A DNA stretch of 64,000 bases, taken from assembly GCF_027286305.1 (NCBI RefSeq), contig NZ_CP114599.1, forward strand, positions 3,100,001-3,164,000. The letters are read 5' to 3'. The DNA comes from Phenylobacterium sp. NIBR 498073. Lineage in GTDB: Bacteria; Pseudomonadota; Alphaproteobacteria; Caulobacterales; Caulobacteraceae. Shown here piece after piece: positions 28,674-36,499 of the stretch. The notes under the pieces were generated by a model. The model was not told where the DNA came from and did no database searches. It was given only the letters and a program-made list of their open reading frames with translations. Positions within the stretch are counted from its first letter, which is position 1. Each line of letters opens with the position of its first letter. The position numbers were made by a program, and so were the translations under genes.

Positions 28674-29054
28674 TCACTTCAGTCCGCCGGCACGCAGACC
28701 AAGACCGGCCGCAAACGCCGCTAGGCCAGCCGCGAACCAAGGTCCGCTCCGCGCCAGCCAGGTCCAGAACGCCGCCACGCCCTCAACACGGTCGCGCTGC
28801 GCCTCTAGCATGTCGATCCGTCCAAGGGCGCCGCGGAGCTCCACGCGTAGCGCATCCACCAGTTTGCCGGCTTCCTGAGCCTCAAGTCGCGCCAGCCGCT
28901 CTCGAACGTCGTCGACCTTGGCGGTGAGCCCCTCCAACCGCTTGGTCTGGGCTGCAACGTTGTCGCCGATCTGCTGCAGCGTCAGAATCTGCGCCTGATG
29001 CAGCGTTTCCACGAAGCCGCCGCCATTGCTCGCTTCGTTCACGATTGCCACCAC
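28674..29054 (-). CDS. Phage-block small membrane coiled-coil protein
   Basis: A 126-residue protein: a long amphipathic coiled coil (about 20-90, with repeated RLEGLTAKVDDVRERLARLE) and one C-terminal hydrophobic helix (FWTWLARSGPWFAAGLAAFAA). The GTG start overlaps the gene at 29039 by 16 bases; in-frame GTGs at 29051 and 29042 are alternatives. The shape would suit a phage accessory membrane protein (holin- or spanin-like roles were considered) but no family is recognised. Confidence 0.6.
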   Translation of the reverse strand: MVAIVNEASNGGGFVETLHQAQILTLQQIGDNVAAQTKRLEGLTAKVDDVRERLARLEAQEAGKLVDALRVELRGALGRIDMLEAQRDRVEGVAAFWTWLARSGPWFAAGLAAFAAGLGLRAGGLK

Positions 29055-29290
29055 CGCCGCCTTCCGCCGCCGACCCCGCCGATGCCCCCGCCCCGCGAGG
29101 AAGGAAGGGAGACAGGGGGTAGGAAGTCACCGGCCTCGTGCGCCGCCCCCTTCCACTCCGGCGCCGCCAGCGTCCTGCTGATCTTCTGGAGGTGATCGGC
29201 GCGGGTCAGGCCGTCCGCCAGCGGGGTATTCAGATACTTATCGGTACGTGACCATGCCGCTTTGAGGTTCGGACCAAGCTTAAAGACCAT
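29039..29290 (-). CDS. Phage-block small hypothetical protein
   Basis: An 83-residue protein starting MVFKLGPNLKAAW and ending in a Gly/Arg/Trp-rich tail (GGVGGGRRRWWQS). Its ATG comes one base after the stop of the 309-residue gene, so it is probably real, but the low-complexity tail hints that the original C-terminus was lost or frameshifted. Function unknown. Confidence 0.5.
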   Translation of the reverse strand: MVFKLGPNLKAAWSRTDKYLNTPLADGLTRADHLQKISRTLAAPEWKGAAHEAGDFLPPVSLPSSRGGGIGGVGGGRRRWWQS

Positions 29291-29291
29291 G

Positions 29292-30221
29292 TCAGGTGCC
29301 TCCAGCGGACGGCTTCGGGCCCAGGGACGCCACCGAACTTGCGATGCTGGCGATCTGTCCCAGCATGTCGAGAAGGCTGGGGCTCTCGGTCGTCTTGGTG
29401 TTCGACGTACCCGTCGAGGTCGAATTCTGCCCTTGGAAGAGCTGCAGCGGCAGCCCGGAGAACATGTCGATTTGGGTGCCGAGTTGGGTGGTCGGCGCAT
29501 TACGGATCGCCTGATCCACGCCCCGCAACTGCGCGCCAAGCGACGACTGAGCGGCCACGTTGGCCCGTAGTGAATTGTCTCGATCAAGCGCCAGTTGCCC
29601 GCGCATGTGGCGATCCTGGATTGCGTTCTGGGCGTTTGCGAGCGACGCCTGCTGGCGACGCTCCGCATCCTGGCTCGCCAGGCCCGCGCTGGTCGTGAAC
29701 ATGTCCTTGAGCAGATTGGCGCTGACCGAGCTGCGCCCCTGATTCAGCTGCCGCTCGGTCATGCTGCGCGTCAGCGCAGAACCCGAACCGTTGAACGCGC
29801 TGCTTCCCGCTAGTTCAAGGTCCTGCGTCGCACGGGTGGCGTCAGCGCTCGCGTCATAGTCCGCCAAAGCCGCATCGACAACCTGGCTACGATATGGATT
29901 CTGATATGCGCCTAGGTTGTCGAGCAGACTGGCGGCCCCGACAGTCGGGGTCGGCTGCGACAAGAGGTTGGCGAACCACTCATCCCCCCCCACCGGCTGG
30001 CCTCCCCCGCCGACGCCGGCCCCCAACCGCGCAGCACCGGCACTCGCTTGCCGTTCAAGCTCCGATAGCGGCGCCACCAGTGAGTAAGGATCCATCCCGC
30101 CCAGGCGTTGGATTCCGGTATTCAGGCTTTGCGCCGTATGAGCGACCCACTCTGGATTGGTCGGCGTGGTCGACGACGTACTGCTCGTACTCGTCTGGCT
30201 GGTCGATTTTCTCTTACCCAT
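29292..30221 (-). CDS. Phage virion protein (ejection/tail-associated type)
   Basis: A 309-residue Ser/Thr/Gln/Ala-rich protein without signal peptide. The opening MGKRKSTSQTSTSSTSSTTP, the NPYRSQVVDAALADYDASAD segment and the helical SMTERQLNQGRSSVSANLLKD section look like proteins found beside tail genes in podovirus-like phages, where such proteins are thought to be ejected with DNA. The assignment rests on pattern memory, not on a catalytic motif. Confidence 0.6.
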   Translation of the reverse strand: MGKRKSTSQTSTSSTSSTTPTNPEWVAHTAQSLNTGIQRLGGMDPYSLVAPLSELERQASAGAARLGAGVGGGGQPVGGDEWFANLLSQPTPTVGAASLLDNLGAYQNPYRSQVVDAALADYDASADATRATQDLELAGSSAFNGSGSALTRSMTERQLNQGRSSVSANLLKDMFTTSAGLASQDAERRQQASLANAQNAIQDRHMRGQLALDRDNSLRANVAAQSSLGAQLRGVDQAIRNAPTTQLGTQIDMFSGLPLQLFQGQNSTSTGTSNTKTTESPSLLDMLGQIASIASSVASLGPKPSAGGT

Positions 30222-30554
30222 TCAAAGCGTCCTTTTGAGCTCGCGCCCCGCAGGGCGGTAGCCGTATCGGCGCAGCACCCGGATCCACCCCGGCCGCCCG
30301 TCGATCGTGATGTGTGAACAGCCCTGGCCCCGCGCCCACGCCTCAAGCCCCGGCCGTAGACCGAGGATGTCAGTCAAGCTTCCGCCCGCCAGCCAGATGT
30401 GCAGGCAGCGATCGCTCCCTTGTGCGACGAGTTCAGTAACGAGCGCCGAGTGTTCTGCGAGCCAAAGCTGTGCACGGCCCGAGGCGAGTTCGTCGATCAG
30501 TTCGTCAACGGTTGCATCGACCAACGCTGGCCGAAGCCAATCCAAGTAGGTCAA
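30222..30554 (-). CDS. GNAT-like phage protein
   Basis: A 110-residue protein with a partial GNAT look: a central beta strand CLHIWLAGG, then a helix (LRPGLEAWARGQGCSHITIDG) and GWIRVLRRYGYRP, which recalls the C-terminal part of acetyltransferases. Similar small GNAT-like proteins occur within tail gene sets of alphaproteobacterial phages. The full acetyl-CoA loop (Q/RxxGxG/A) is not seen, so catalysis is doubtful. TTG start overlaps the large gene's stop by 4 bases. Confidence 0.5.
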   Translation of the reverse strand: MTYLDWLRPALVDATVDELIDELASGRAQLWLAEHSALVTELVAQGSDRCLHIWLAGGSLTDILGLRPGLEAWARGQGCSHITIDGRPGWIRVLRRYGYRPAGRELKRTL

Positions 30555-33277
30555 CGGTCGCCGGCCGCAGCCAGATCGACAGCGATTTGCCCGAACCGCG
30601 CGAAGGCCGGGATCGACGCGCCCTCGAACTTTAGCTTGAACAGCCGCCCGCTGGCCCGGACATCGACCTTGTCCTGGCCGGCAGCCACCGGGTACGGCCC
30701 CTTGGTCGTCTCGTCGCCCTGCGGCTTGAACCTGCTCGTGATCGAGACATTGATCGGCCCGATCTGGCTTTTCACGTCCGGCCAGAGCCCCAGCACCAGC
30801 GCGGTCTGCTCCTCGTTGAGATACTGGTCGGCGGTCTCGATCGACCAGGTCAGGGCCTGGCCGTCCGCGGACTGCCCGCGCTCGTGCCAGTAGACGTTGC
30901 CACTGGCGGTCACGCCGATCGGGTCTTGCGATGGCCCAGCGTCGACCATGGCGGTGCGCGCCATCCGGCCGCGGTGCCAGCCCTGTCCGACCAGAGAAAG
31001 CGCCACGTAGCGGCTGTTCTCGGTCCCGTCGCGCTCGTCCGGATAGTCCCAGCGCACTTCGGAAAAGCGCGAGTTCGATGCGGCGGTGATCTTGTCGGCC
31101 TGGCCGGGGGTGAGGTTGCCGAACAGGTCGTCGCGGATCGCGCAGGCGATCGGCTCAACGCCGCCGCCGAGCACATACCGATAGAACTGGCCGTCGACGC
31201 CCAGCCAGTAGGCCGCCTGGCCCACCACCACGGCGGCGTTCGGCCCGATCAGACCGCAGTTGGTCGCCACCCGGTCGAAGCGCCAGGGCGTCGCCAGCGC
31301 GCCGATGAACATGCCGAGGAACAGACTATGGTTGGTCCAGACGAGAAGGTTGGAACCGGCCACCCGGCCGGCGACGATCCGACCGCCGCCGGGCAACACA
31401 TATTCTCGCGCCGTCGTGCCCGCAGCGGTATGCCACTCAGTGTTCTTGCGCACCGACGAGTGACGGATGCACAGGGGGTCGAAGGCGTTCGACGCCTCCT
31501 GATTGCAGCCGAGCGCGAACACCATGTCCTGCGGCGCCACCAGCATGTGGGTGACCTTAGCCGGCGCGTTGGTCAGCGGCGCAGCCTTGTCGGCGCTGAC
31601 ATTGGCCCAATCGTAGATCGTCCCGCCACGCGGATTGGCCAGCAGGTTCTGCCCCCAGGCGGCCAGCGCCCAGGTGCGCGGGAAGTAGTCGGCCGTCGAA
31701 GGCTCTGAATAGCCCCCGACGCTGTAAGCGCCGGTGCCGTAGCCCGCCCCGCCGGTGCCGTCGATCGCGCCGGCCGCAAACGCCGCTTGCGGACCGAAGG
31801 TCATGCCGACCCCGCCACTCGCCGGCACTGCCACGGCCACCGCCGCGCCACCGCCGGTGGCCGTGCTCGTGGCCCCAGAGGTGAAGTTGAACCGATAGCT
31901 GTTGGCGTCGATCCGGGTGGCGACGAAGGTCCCGTTCGGGGTGATGCCGCCGACCGCCGAAGCCCCGGACACCGTGACGCTGGTTCCGGTGCTGATGTTG
32001 TGGCCGGTCTCGGTGACGGTCACAGTCGGCGAGCCGTTGATCACGCTGAATGGATTGCTCCCCAGCGTCTTAGAGAGCTGCGCGTTCGAGCCGGCGGTGA
32101 TCGTGAAGGTGTTGGCGTCGGTCACGGTGACGGTGTAGGCGCCGCTCGGTATCAGCCGCCCAACTCCGATTCCGCCGCTGACCACCACGCTGTTGCCCGT
32201 CGTCAGGCCGTGCGCGGTCTTCACGACCGTCATCAGCGCCGAACCGTTGGTCACGGTGACCCCAGCGTCGATCAGCGCAAAGCCCGGCTTGGCCAGGGTC
32301 GGCGTGATGTCGTACAGCGCGCCGCCAAGCCAGACCTGCAGCGCCGAATGCGTGCCGAAGGCGATGTTCAGCGTCGGCAGACTGTCGGTCCACTGGAACA
32401 CCGTGCGGCAGACGCCAGTGAGCAGGCTCGCCGTCAGGCTCTCCCAGCCGCCGATCACCTGCGGGAAGTCCCGGTCGAACCGCACGTTGTTGCTGTCGGC
32501 CCAGCGGCCGGCCGCCGAATAGGTGGTGTCGTCGCCGTTGAGGCCCGGCGGGATTTTCAGGGGAACGCGCATCAGCGCCGGCCGGTACAAGTTCGCGACG
32601 ATCAAGCTAAAGCCGCCGAGACCCGAGTAGCGTTGTAGAACCCCGCTGCCGCCACCCGCTCCGAAACCGGCAGCGGTCGGCACGCCGTTGCCGCCTGTTG
32701 GTGTTCCTCCACTGGATGGAATGACGTTGCCGAACAGGTCAGAAAAGCCGCCCGGGCCACCGCCAAAGCCGGCGCCCGACGAGCTGCCGCCAAACTCCCC
32801 GGCCTCGCCTGCCCCGCCGCCGTATCGGTTGATCTGAAACCCCGTCGCCGAGCTGCGCGCTGCATTCCCGGAGGTGGTTCCGGCCCGCCCGCCTTGCGCC
32901 GTGCCGATCAGTCGGCCGTCGATTGAAACTGTCGCGTCCGCACCGCTGATCCCGGCAACATCCGACCCGGGTGAACCAACAGACGTTCCGCCCACGCCGC
33001 CGGTCCACGAAAGAACTGCACGGGCCGGTATCTGAAGGCGCGAATATCCGGCGGCGCCCCCGCCCCCGCCCCCGCTCGAGGCTCCGGAAACGCTCGCGCC
33101 GCCCCCGCCAGCCCCGTACGCGAAAATGTCGGCGATAACGTCCTCCGGGACCACGAGTGATCCCGAAAGCGATGTGATCACCTGCCGAACCAGAAACATC
33201 GGCGCGCCCGAGGACGCGAGCGGCGAGCGGCCCAGCGTCATTTGTCCAAGCGGCGCTCCGCCGAGCGAGGCGGCCAT
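30551..33277 (-). CDS. Phage tail protein: glycine-rich fibre domain fused to propeller-type tail protein
   Basis: A 908-residue structural protein in two parts. Residues about 30-230 are a glycine-rich tail-fibre domain (AYGAGGGGASVSG, SSGGGGGGAAGY, GGGPGG) ending in the strand GGFSLIVANLY. Residue 236 begins MRVPLKIPPGLNGDD, which looks like the natural start of a podovirus tail-stabilisation/propeller protein, with RWADSNNVRF, GGWESL, FLGMFIGAL and a final RFGQIAVDL. Two beta repeats like the E1_FCCH type sit at about 339-397 and 411-468. No ribosome site precedes Met236, so one fused product is likely. Confidence 0.7.
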   Translation of the reverse strand: MAASLGGAPLGQMTLGRSPLASSGAPMFLVRQVITSLSGSLVVPEDVIADIFAYGAGGGGASVSGASSGGGGGGAAGYSRLQIPARAVLSWTGGVGGTSVGSPGSDVAGISGADATVSIDGRLIGTAQGGRAGTTSGNAARSSATGFQINRYGGGAGEAGEFGGSSSGAGFGGGPGGFSDLFGNVIPSSGGTPTGGNGVPTAAGFGAGGGSGVLQRYSGLGGFSLIVANLYRPALMRVPLKIPPGLNGDDTTYSAAGRWADSNNVRFDRDFPQVIGGWESLTASLLTGVCRTVFQWTDSLPTLNIAFGTHSALQVWLGGALYDITPTLAKPGFALIDAGVTVTNGSALMTVVKTAHGLTTGNSVVVSGGIGVGRLIPSGAYTVTVTDANTFTITAGSNAQLSKTLGSNPFSVINGSPTVTVTETGHNISTGTSVTVSGASAVGGITPNGTFVATRIDANSYRFNFTSGATSTATGGGAAVAVAVPASGGVGMTFGPQAAFAAGAIDGTGGAGYGTGAYSVGGYSEPSTADYFPRTWALAAWGQNLLANPRGGTIYDWANVSADKAAPLTNAPAKVTHMLVAPQDMVFALGCNQEASNAFDPLCIRHSSVRKNTEWHTAAGTTAREYVLPGGGRIVAGRVAGSNLLVWTNHSLFLGMFIGALATPWRFDRVATNCGLIGPNAAVVVGQAAYWLGVDGQFYRYVLGGGVEPIACAIRDDLFGNLTPGQADKITAASNSRFSEVRWDYPDERDGTENSRYVALSLVGQGWHRGRMARTAMVDAGPSQDPIGVTASGNVYWHERGQSADGQALTWSIETADQYLNEEQTALVLGLWPDVKSQIGPINVSITSRFKPQGDETTKGPYPVAAGQDKVDVRASGRLFKLKFEGASIPAFARFGQIAVDLAAAGDR

Positions 33278-33690
33278 CAGTAGAAGCCGCCCTCGCAGCG
33301 CACCACGACGCCGTTAGCGATGGCCTGACCGTTGGCGACCGCTAGGCCGACGCCGGCCTCGAGTTCCATCGGCGCGGCCAGCGAGAGGCCGAAATCGGTC
33401 CTCGGGTTCGCCACAGTGGCGCTCGGTGTGACCGTCGCCATCAGCACGCTGTCGATGAGGGTCAGCGTCGATCCGACCTTCTTGTACAGCTGGATGTTGT
33501 TGGCCGAGGCGACCGCGGCGCGTGGGATCGCATATAGCCGGGTCAACCGGGCGCCGTTGACGTTGTCGCTGGCAAGCAGGAGATCGACGGTCGACGTCGG
33601 GTTGTGGAACGCGGTTTCGGCCGCCGTCAGCACCGCGGTGCGCGAAAACGGCGTCTGCGGCAGGACCGCTTTGTTCTGCGTGATAGCCAT
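33277..33690 (-). CDS. Phage-block structural hypothetical protein
   Basis: A 137-residue protein (MAITQNKAVLPQTPFSRTAV...) without signal peptide or membrane helix, predicted beta-rich, ending VVRCEGGFY. Its stop shares a base with the start of the 908-residue gene (TGATG). It looks like small head- or tail-decoration proteins of phage but no family is named with confidence. Confidence 0.6.
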   Translation of the reverse strand: MAITQNKAVLPQTPFSRTAVLTAAETAFHNPTSTVDLLLASDNVNGARLTRLYAIPRAAVASANNIQLYKKVGSTLTLIDSVLMATVTPSATVANPRTDFGLSLAAPMELEAGVGLAVANGQAIANGVVVRCEGGFY

Positions 33691-33702
33691 AAGGTGCCTC
33701 GG

Positions 33703-34347
33703 TTAGAAGATGAGCGCCATGACGAGGGCGAAGCCCTGCTGCTCGTCCACGCTGGCCGGATAGTCGGCGATGTCGGCGGTGACGATCGACTGCCAGGAGG
33801 CTGCGGCGCCATCCGAGCGGATGTACTGGCCCGCGGTTCCGGGCCCCTGCCCAGGCAGATTGACCTGGTTGAACGCCAGGCTGTCGGCGTAGGCCTTCGT
33901 CGCCGCGTCCGTGCCACTGATCGGAGTTCCGACGCCGGTGATGCGCGCGCCGAGATAGTCCGTGAACTGCACACGCCGCACGTTGGCGCCGTCGCTGACC
34001 ACCCATCCGACCTCGCCGGGCTTCACGGTCGCGTTCGTCGCGCCGCCGGTCGTGATCGAGACGTCGCCGCTCGCGCCATTGCGCACCGTGTAGAGCTTCT
34101 CGACGGCCGGAATGGTGATCGCCCCGCCCGAGCCGCTGGTGACGTCCAGGAAGGCGCTGCGTGCCTCGTCGTCCGCCCCGTTGGCGGTCGTCAGGGTCTT
34201 CGGACCGCTGAGCGCGAACGCGACCCGCTTGGCGATGGCGTCCTCAAGCAGTTGGTCGTCGGTGTTGAGGACCAGGCCCCAGGTGTTGAGGTTGTCGCCC
34301 GGCGCCTGGAAGTTCAGGCGCAGGCGGCTCGAATAGGTCGAAGGCAT
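33703..34347 (-). CDS. Phage tail/fibre-associated protein
   Basis: A 214-residue protein opening MPSTYSSRLRLNFQAPGDNL followed by NTWG, then repeated beta-like segments (FALSGPKTLTTANG, ITIPAVEKLYTVRNGASGDV) and a C-terminal KAYADSLAFNQVNLPGQGP region. This resembles fibre-associated proteins common in Caulobacterales and rhizobial prophages (recalled). The ORF extends to 34443, but the MPSTY start overlaps the previous stop by one base and is preferred. Confidence 0.65.
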   Translation of the reverse strand: MPSTYSSRLRLNFQAPGDNLNTWGLVLNTDDQLLEDAIAKRVAFALSGPKTLTTANGADDEARSAFLDVTSGSGGAITIPAVEKLYTVRNGASGDVSITTGGATNATVKPGEVGWVVSDGANVRRVQFTDYLGARITGVGTPISGTDAATKAYADSLAFNQVNLPGQGPGTAGQYIRSDGAAASWQSIVTADIADYPASVDEQQGFALVMALIF

Positions 34348-34586
34348 CAGATCGGCGCTCCAGTATCCTGCCTGATCCAGGCAGCGCCGTTCGAGACGGC
34401 CAGAATGTCGAGGTCGGTGACCCGCACGACGCCGTTGGGCCAACTGGCGGCCGGCGGCAGGTCGGCTTGCGCGCAGGGGAAAACCTGGCTGGGATGGGTC
34501 GGCTGCTGCAGCTCGCGGATCGCGTCCGCGACGGCTTGGAAGAACGGGCGCGGGTCGGTCTTGAGGTCGACGGGAGCGATCAGCAT
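34347..34586 (-). CDS. Phage-block small protein
   Basis: A 79-residue protein (MLIAPVDLKTDPRPFFQAVA...ILAVSNGAAWIRQDTGAPI). The C-terminal segment (VRVTDLDILAVSNGAAWI) looks like short domains attached to phage fibre proteins. Its ATG comes a few bases after the large fibre gene stop, and its TGA overlaps the next start. Function unknown; its packed position supports a real gene. Confidence 0.6.
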   Translation of the reverse strand: MLIAPVDLKTDPRPFFQAVADAIRELQQPTHPSQVFPCAQADLPPAASWPNGVVRVTDLDILAVSNGAAWIRQDTGAPI

Positions 34587-34589
34587 GCG

Positions 34590-36038
34590 TTAGCTCCAGA
34601 TTTCCGGGGTGTCGCCCACCGGGGTCCAGGTCTCGGACTTGCTGGCCTTCGGGTTCCAGGTCTCAGGGGTGCCCGGAACCGGCTGCCAGCCCTGACCGCC
34701 CGAATAGCGCAGCGTCGCGGCTTGACCGTTCAGGCTGTAGGCCGCTGGGGCGCCCCGCAGGATGTGGACCCAACCCCAGCCGATCTGGCGGCCTGAGAGG
34801 CTGAAGGACGCTCCCGAAGCCGCCAGCTGGCGCGTCCAGCGCAGACCGGCGGCCAGGCGCGACCACACGAACGGTTCAGGCGCCGCGCGCAGCTTGCGGC
34901 CAATCCGCAGGCCCGCCGGCTGCCGCGTGAGCGTGAGCGCGCCCGTGGCGGCCGAGATCGTGCGGCCCGCCACCGTGCGGATCAGCCCCGCCGCGATCCC
35001 CGTCATCGTGAAGGCCTGGGCGCTGACACGCAGTTTGAGGCCCCGGGCGACACGGGCCGAGAACCCTGCCAGGCCATAGCCGCGAACGTCCGCCCGGACC
35101 CGATAGCCTTTGCGGATCGCGGCATTGATCCCGGCAAGCGTGAAGCTGCGCACAGCGATCGGCAGCTTTCGGGTGACACGGGTCGCCGCCGCCTTGCCCG
35201 ACAGGATTATGGCGCCGGTGGCCGCGGTGAGCGTCTGGCCGCCCGCAGAGCCCAGGTCCAGGGCAATGAACGCCGACGAGGCCAGCAAGGCGACGTACTC
35301 GCCTTCCGGGCTGGTGTTGATGTTAAGGGCGATCTTGCGCGATCCGGCCGCGTATGAGCGCAGCCCTGCGAACGACGCGGCCTGTCCGCGGTCATTGTTG
35401 GCCGAGTAGTTTCGCGCGACCGCGGAGGCTGCATCGCCGCTATCGGCCAGCACCGACGTCACCACCCGCGACGATGTGGTCACATTGTTGAAATACCAGC
35501 TCCCGATCAGCAGGTGCGGGTTCGCCGAGACGGTCGGCGTGATGCTCAAGGCCTCAAACGGCGTAGCGGTGGACAGCTCGGCAGAAAAGCTCGCCTGCCG
35601 CGCGACGTGCGCCGCCTCGAAATCCGCCAACTTCAGGATCAGCAGCCGGTTCTGCGCATACCCGACTTCGAATGTGTTTTGGTTCGAACGCCCCTGCCAC
35701 GCCACGGTGCGGCTGACGCCGCCAGTAGCCTCCGAATAGACCCGCTGCTTGTTCAGCGGCACGAGGTTCTTTTGGCCGGCGGTGATATCGGCGTGCCCGG
35801 CCATGGCGGGTTCGGTATTGGTCTCGGCCGTCCCGTCCCAGACGAACTTCCCATAGGCCGACGTCGTGGTGGCGTAGTTGTCGGTCATCGAGTGGGCGAG
35901 GACGAGATAGTCGCCGACCGCCGGACTGAACGAGGTCGAGAGCACGTCGGCCCAGGTCGTCGTACCGCCTGCGGTGACCGCCTGGCGGGCGACGCTCTCG
36001 GCGTAGACGTCGCCCGCCCCCATCCGCAGCACCGTCAA
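34590..36038 (-). CDS. Phage tail-fibre-like protein with 22-residue repeats, 5' truncated
   Basis: At least 482 residues. The N-terminal part is beta-rich (WADVLSTSFSPAVGDYLVLA) and the C-terminal part holds about eight repeats of 22 residues, then a Trp-rich tail (WQPVPGTPETW, SETWTPVGDTPEIWS). The marked start is a weak TTG. The same frame stays open to 36188 with no start codon, reading RIEWGAYAGFFKVTGTGA, a plausible protein interior. The true N-terminus therefore seems to be lost at the junction with the S24 fragment, so this may be a pseudogene or a remnant expressed from a secondary start. Confidence 0.65.
   Translation of the reverse strand: MTVLRMGAGDVYAESVARQAVTAGGTTTWADVLSTSFSPAVGDYLVLAHSMTDNYATTTSAYGKFVWDGTAETNTEPAMAGHADITAGQKNLVPLNKQRVYSEATGGVSRTVAWQGRSNQNTFEVGYAQNRLLILKLADFEAAHVARQASFSAELSTATPFEALSITPTVSANPHLLIGSWYFNNVTTSSRVVTSVLADSGDAASAVARNYSANNDRGQAASFAGLRSYAAGSRKIALNINTSPEGEYVALLASSAFIALDLGSAGGQTLTAATGAIILSGKAAATRVTRKLPIAVRSFTLAGINAAIRKGYRVRADVRGYGLAGFSARVARGLKLRVSAQAFTMTGIAAGLIRTVAGRTISAATGALTLTRQPAGLRIGRKLRAAPEPFVWSRLAAGLRWTRQLAASGASFSLSGRQIGWGWVHILRGAPAAYSLNGQAATLRYSGGQGWQPVPGTPETWNPKASKSETWTPVGDTPEIWS
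34695..35235 (-). repeat. 22-residue (66-bp) tandem repeats within the fibre gene
   Basis: About eight degenerate units, mostly 22 residues, with a pattern like aromatic-x-Leu-x-Gly-x-x-Ala-x-Leu-x-x-x-Arg-x-Leu. Examples are RSFTLAGINAAIRKGYRVRA, RGYGLAGFSARVARGLKLRV and EPFVWSRLAAGLRWTRQLAA. The unit probably forms a beta-strand repeat building a fibre shaft. Boundaries are approximate. Confidence 0.7.
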
Positions 36039-36144
36039 CCGGCGATTGCGGCAGACGATGCTGTTGCCGTTGGTCTCGGCCTTGACCTCAAGAGCGAGGG
36101 CGAGCGCCGCGCCGGTCCCGGTGACCTTGAAGAACCCCGCGTAG

Positions 36145-36429
36145 GCCCCCCATTCTATGCGCGGCTTGGCCGACGATGGCGCACTGATCTATTTCGAGGA
36201 TCAGCGCAGCTCCCCCAGCCCGGACATGCTGGGCCAGGTGGTGGTGGTCGAGACCGACACCGACGAGGTGCTGGTCAAACGCCTGTTGCGCGGCTCAGGG
36301 CCAGGACTCTACGATCTTGAGAGCGTCGCTGGGCCCACCCGCCGCGACGCCCGGCTGCGCTGGGCCGCGCACATCACCGCAATCATCCCACCCTACCAGG
36401 CGCGCCGGATCATCCTCAGCGAAGGTTGA
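36145..36429 (+). pseudogene. S24/LexA-like phage repressor, C-terminal fragment
   Basis: 94 in-frame codons of an S24 peptidase-fold (LexA/CI-like) repressor with the N-terminal HTH missing. The frame opens right after TAG (36142-36144) with APHSMRGLADDGALIYFEDQ, where Ser in HSM matches the family's catalytic serine. The catalytic lysine is in VLVKRLLRGSG. The end, RWAAHITAIIPPYQARRIIL, is typical of these repressors. No start codon or ribosome site precedes the fragment's true domain, so it is a 5'-deleted remnant marking the phage edge. Confidence 0.8.
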
Positions 36430-36477
36430 GCGCGGTCGCCGCGCCTTGAACCGTCAGGTATCGGTTGCCGAAGAAGT

Positions 36478-36490
36478 GTATATATTATAC
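36478..36490. promoter_or_regulatory. A/T-rich palindrome upstream of the 36500 gene
   Basis: GTATA-TAT-TATAC, a perfect inverted repeat in an A/T-rich island just 10 bases before the ATG at 36500 and about 50 bases after the repressor fragment's stop. It could be an operator or extended -10 region of a promoter. A link to the lost repressor is suggested by position only. Confidence 0.55.
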
Positions 36491-36499
36491 ATTCCTCGA

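Larger units (their letters stand above)
28674..36429 (-). mobile_element. Prophage remnant: tail/fibre cassette with truncated repressor
   Basis: Nine leftward genes, packed with 1-4-base overlaps, resemble virion tail, fibre and ejection proteins of podovirus-like phages. At the right edge sits the C-terminal part of an S24 repressor on the other strand. No integrase, terminase, portal, capsid, protease or lysis gene was recognised, and no att repeats were found by eye. The ends given are those of the outermost phage-like genes. Intact reading frames suggest either a recent deletion or retained use. Confidence 0.75.

Noticed and set aside
28674-36429. Complete active prophage or gene transfer agent.
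   Set aside because: No head, packaging, integration or lysis genes were seen and the repressor is truncated. The genes also do not look like the known alphaproteobacterial GTA cluster.
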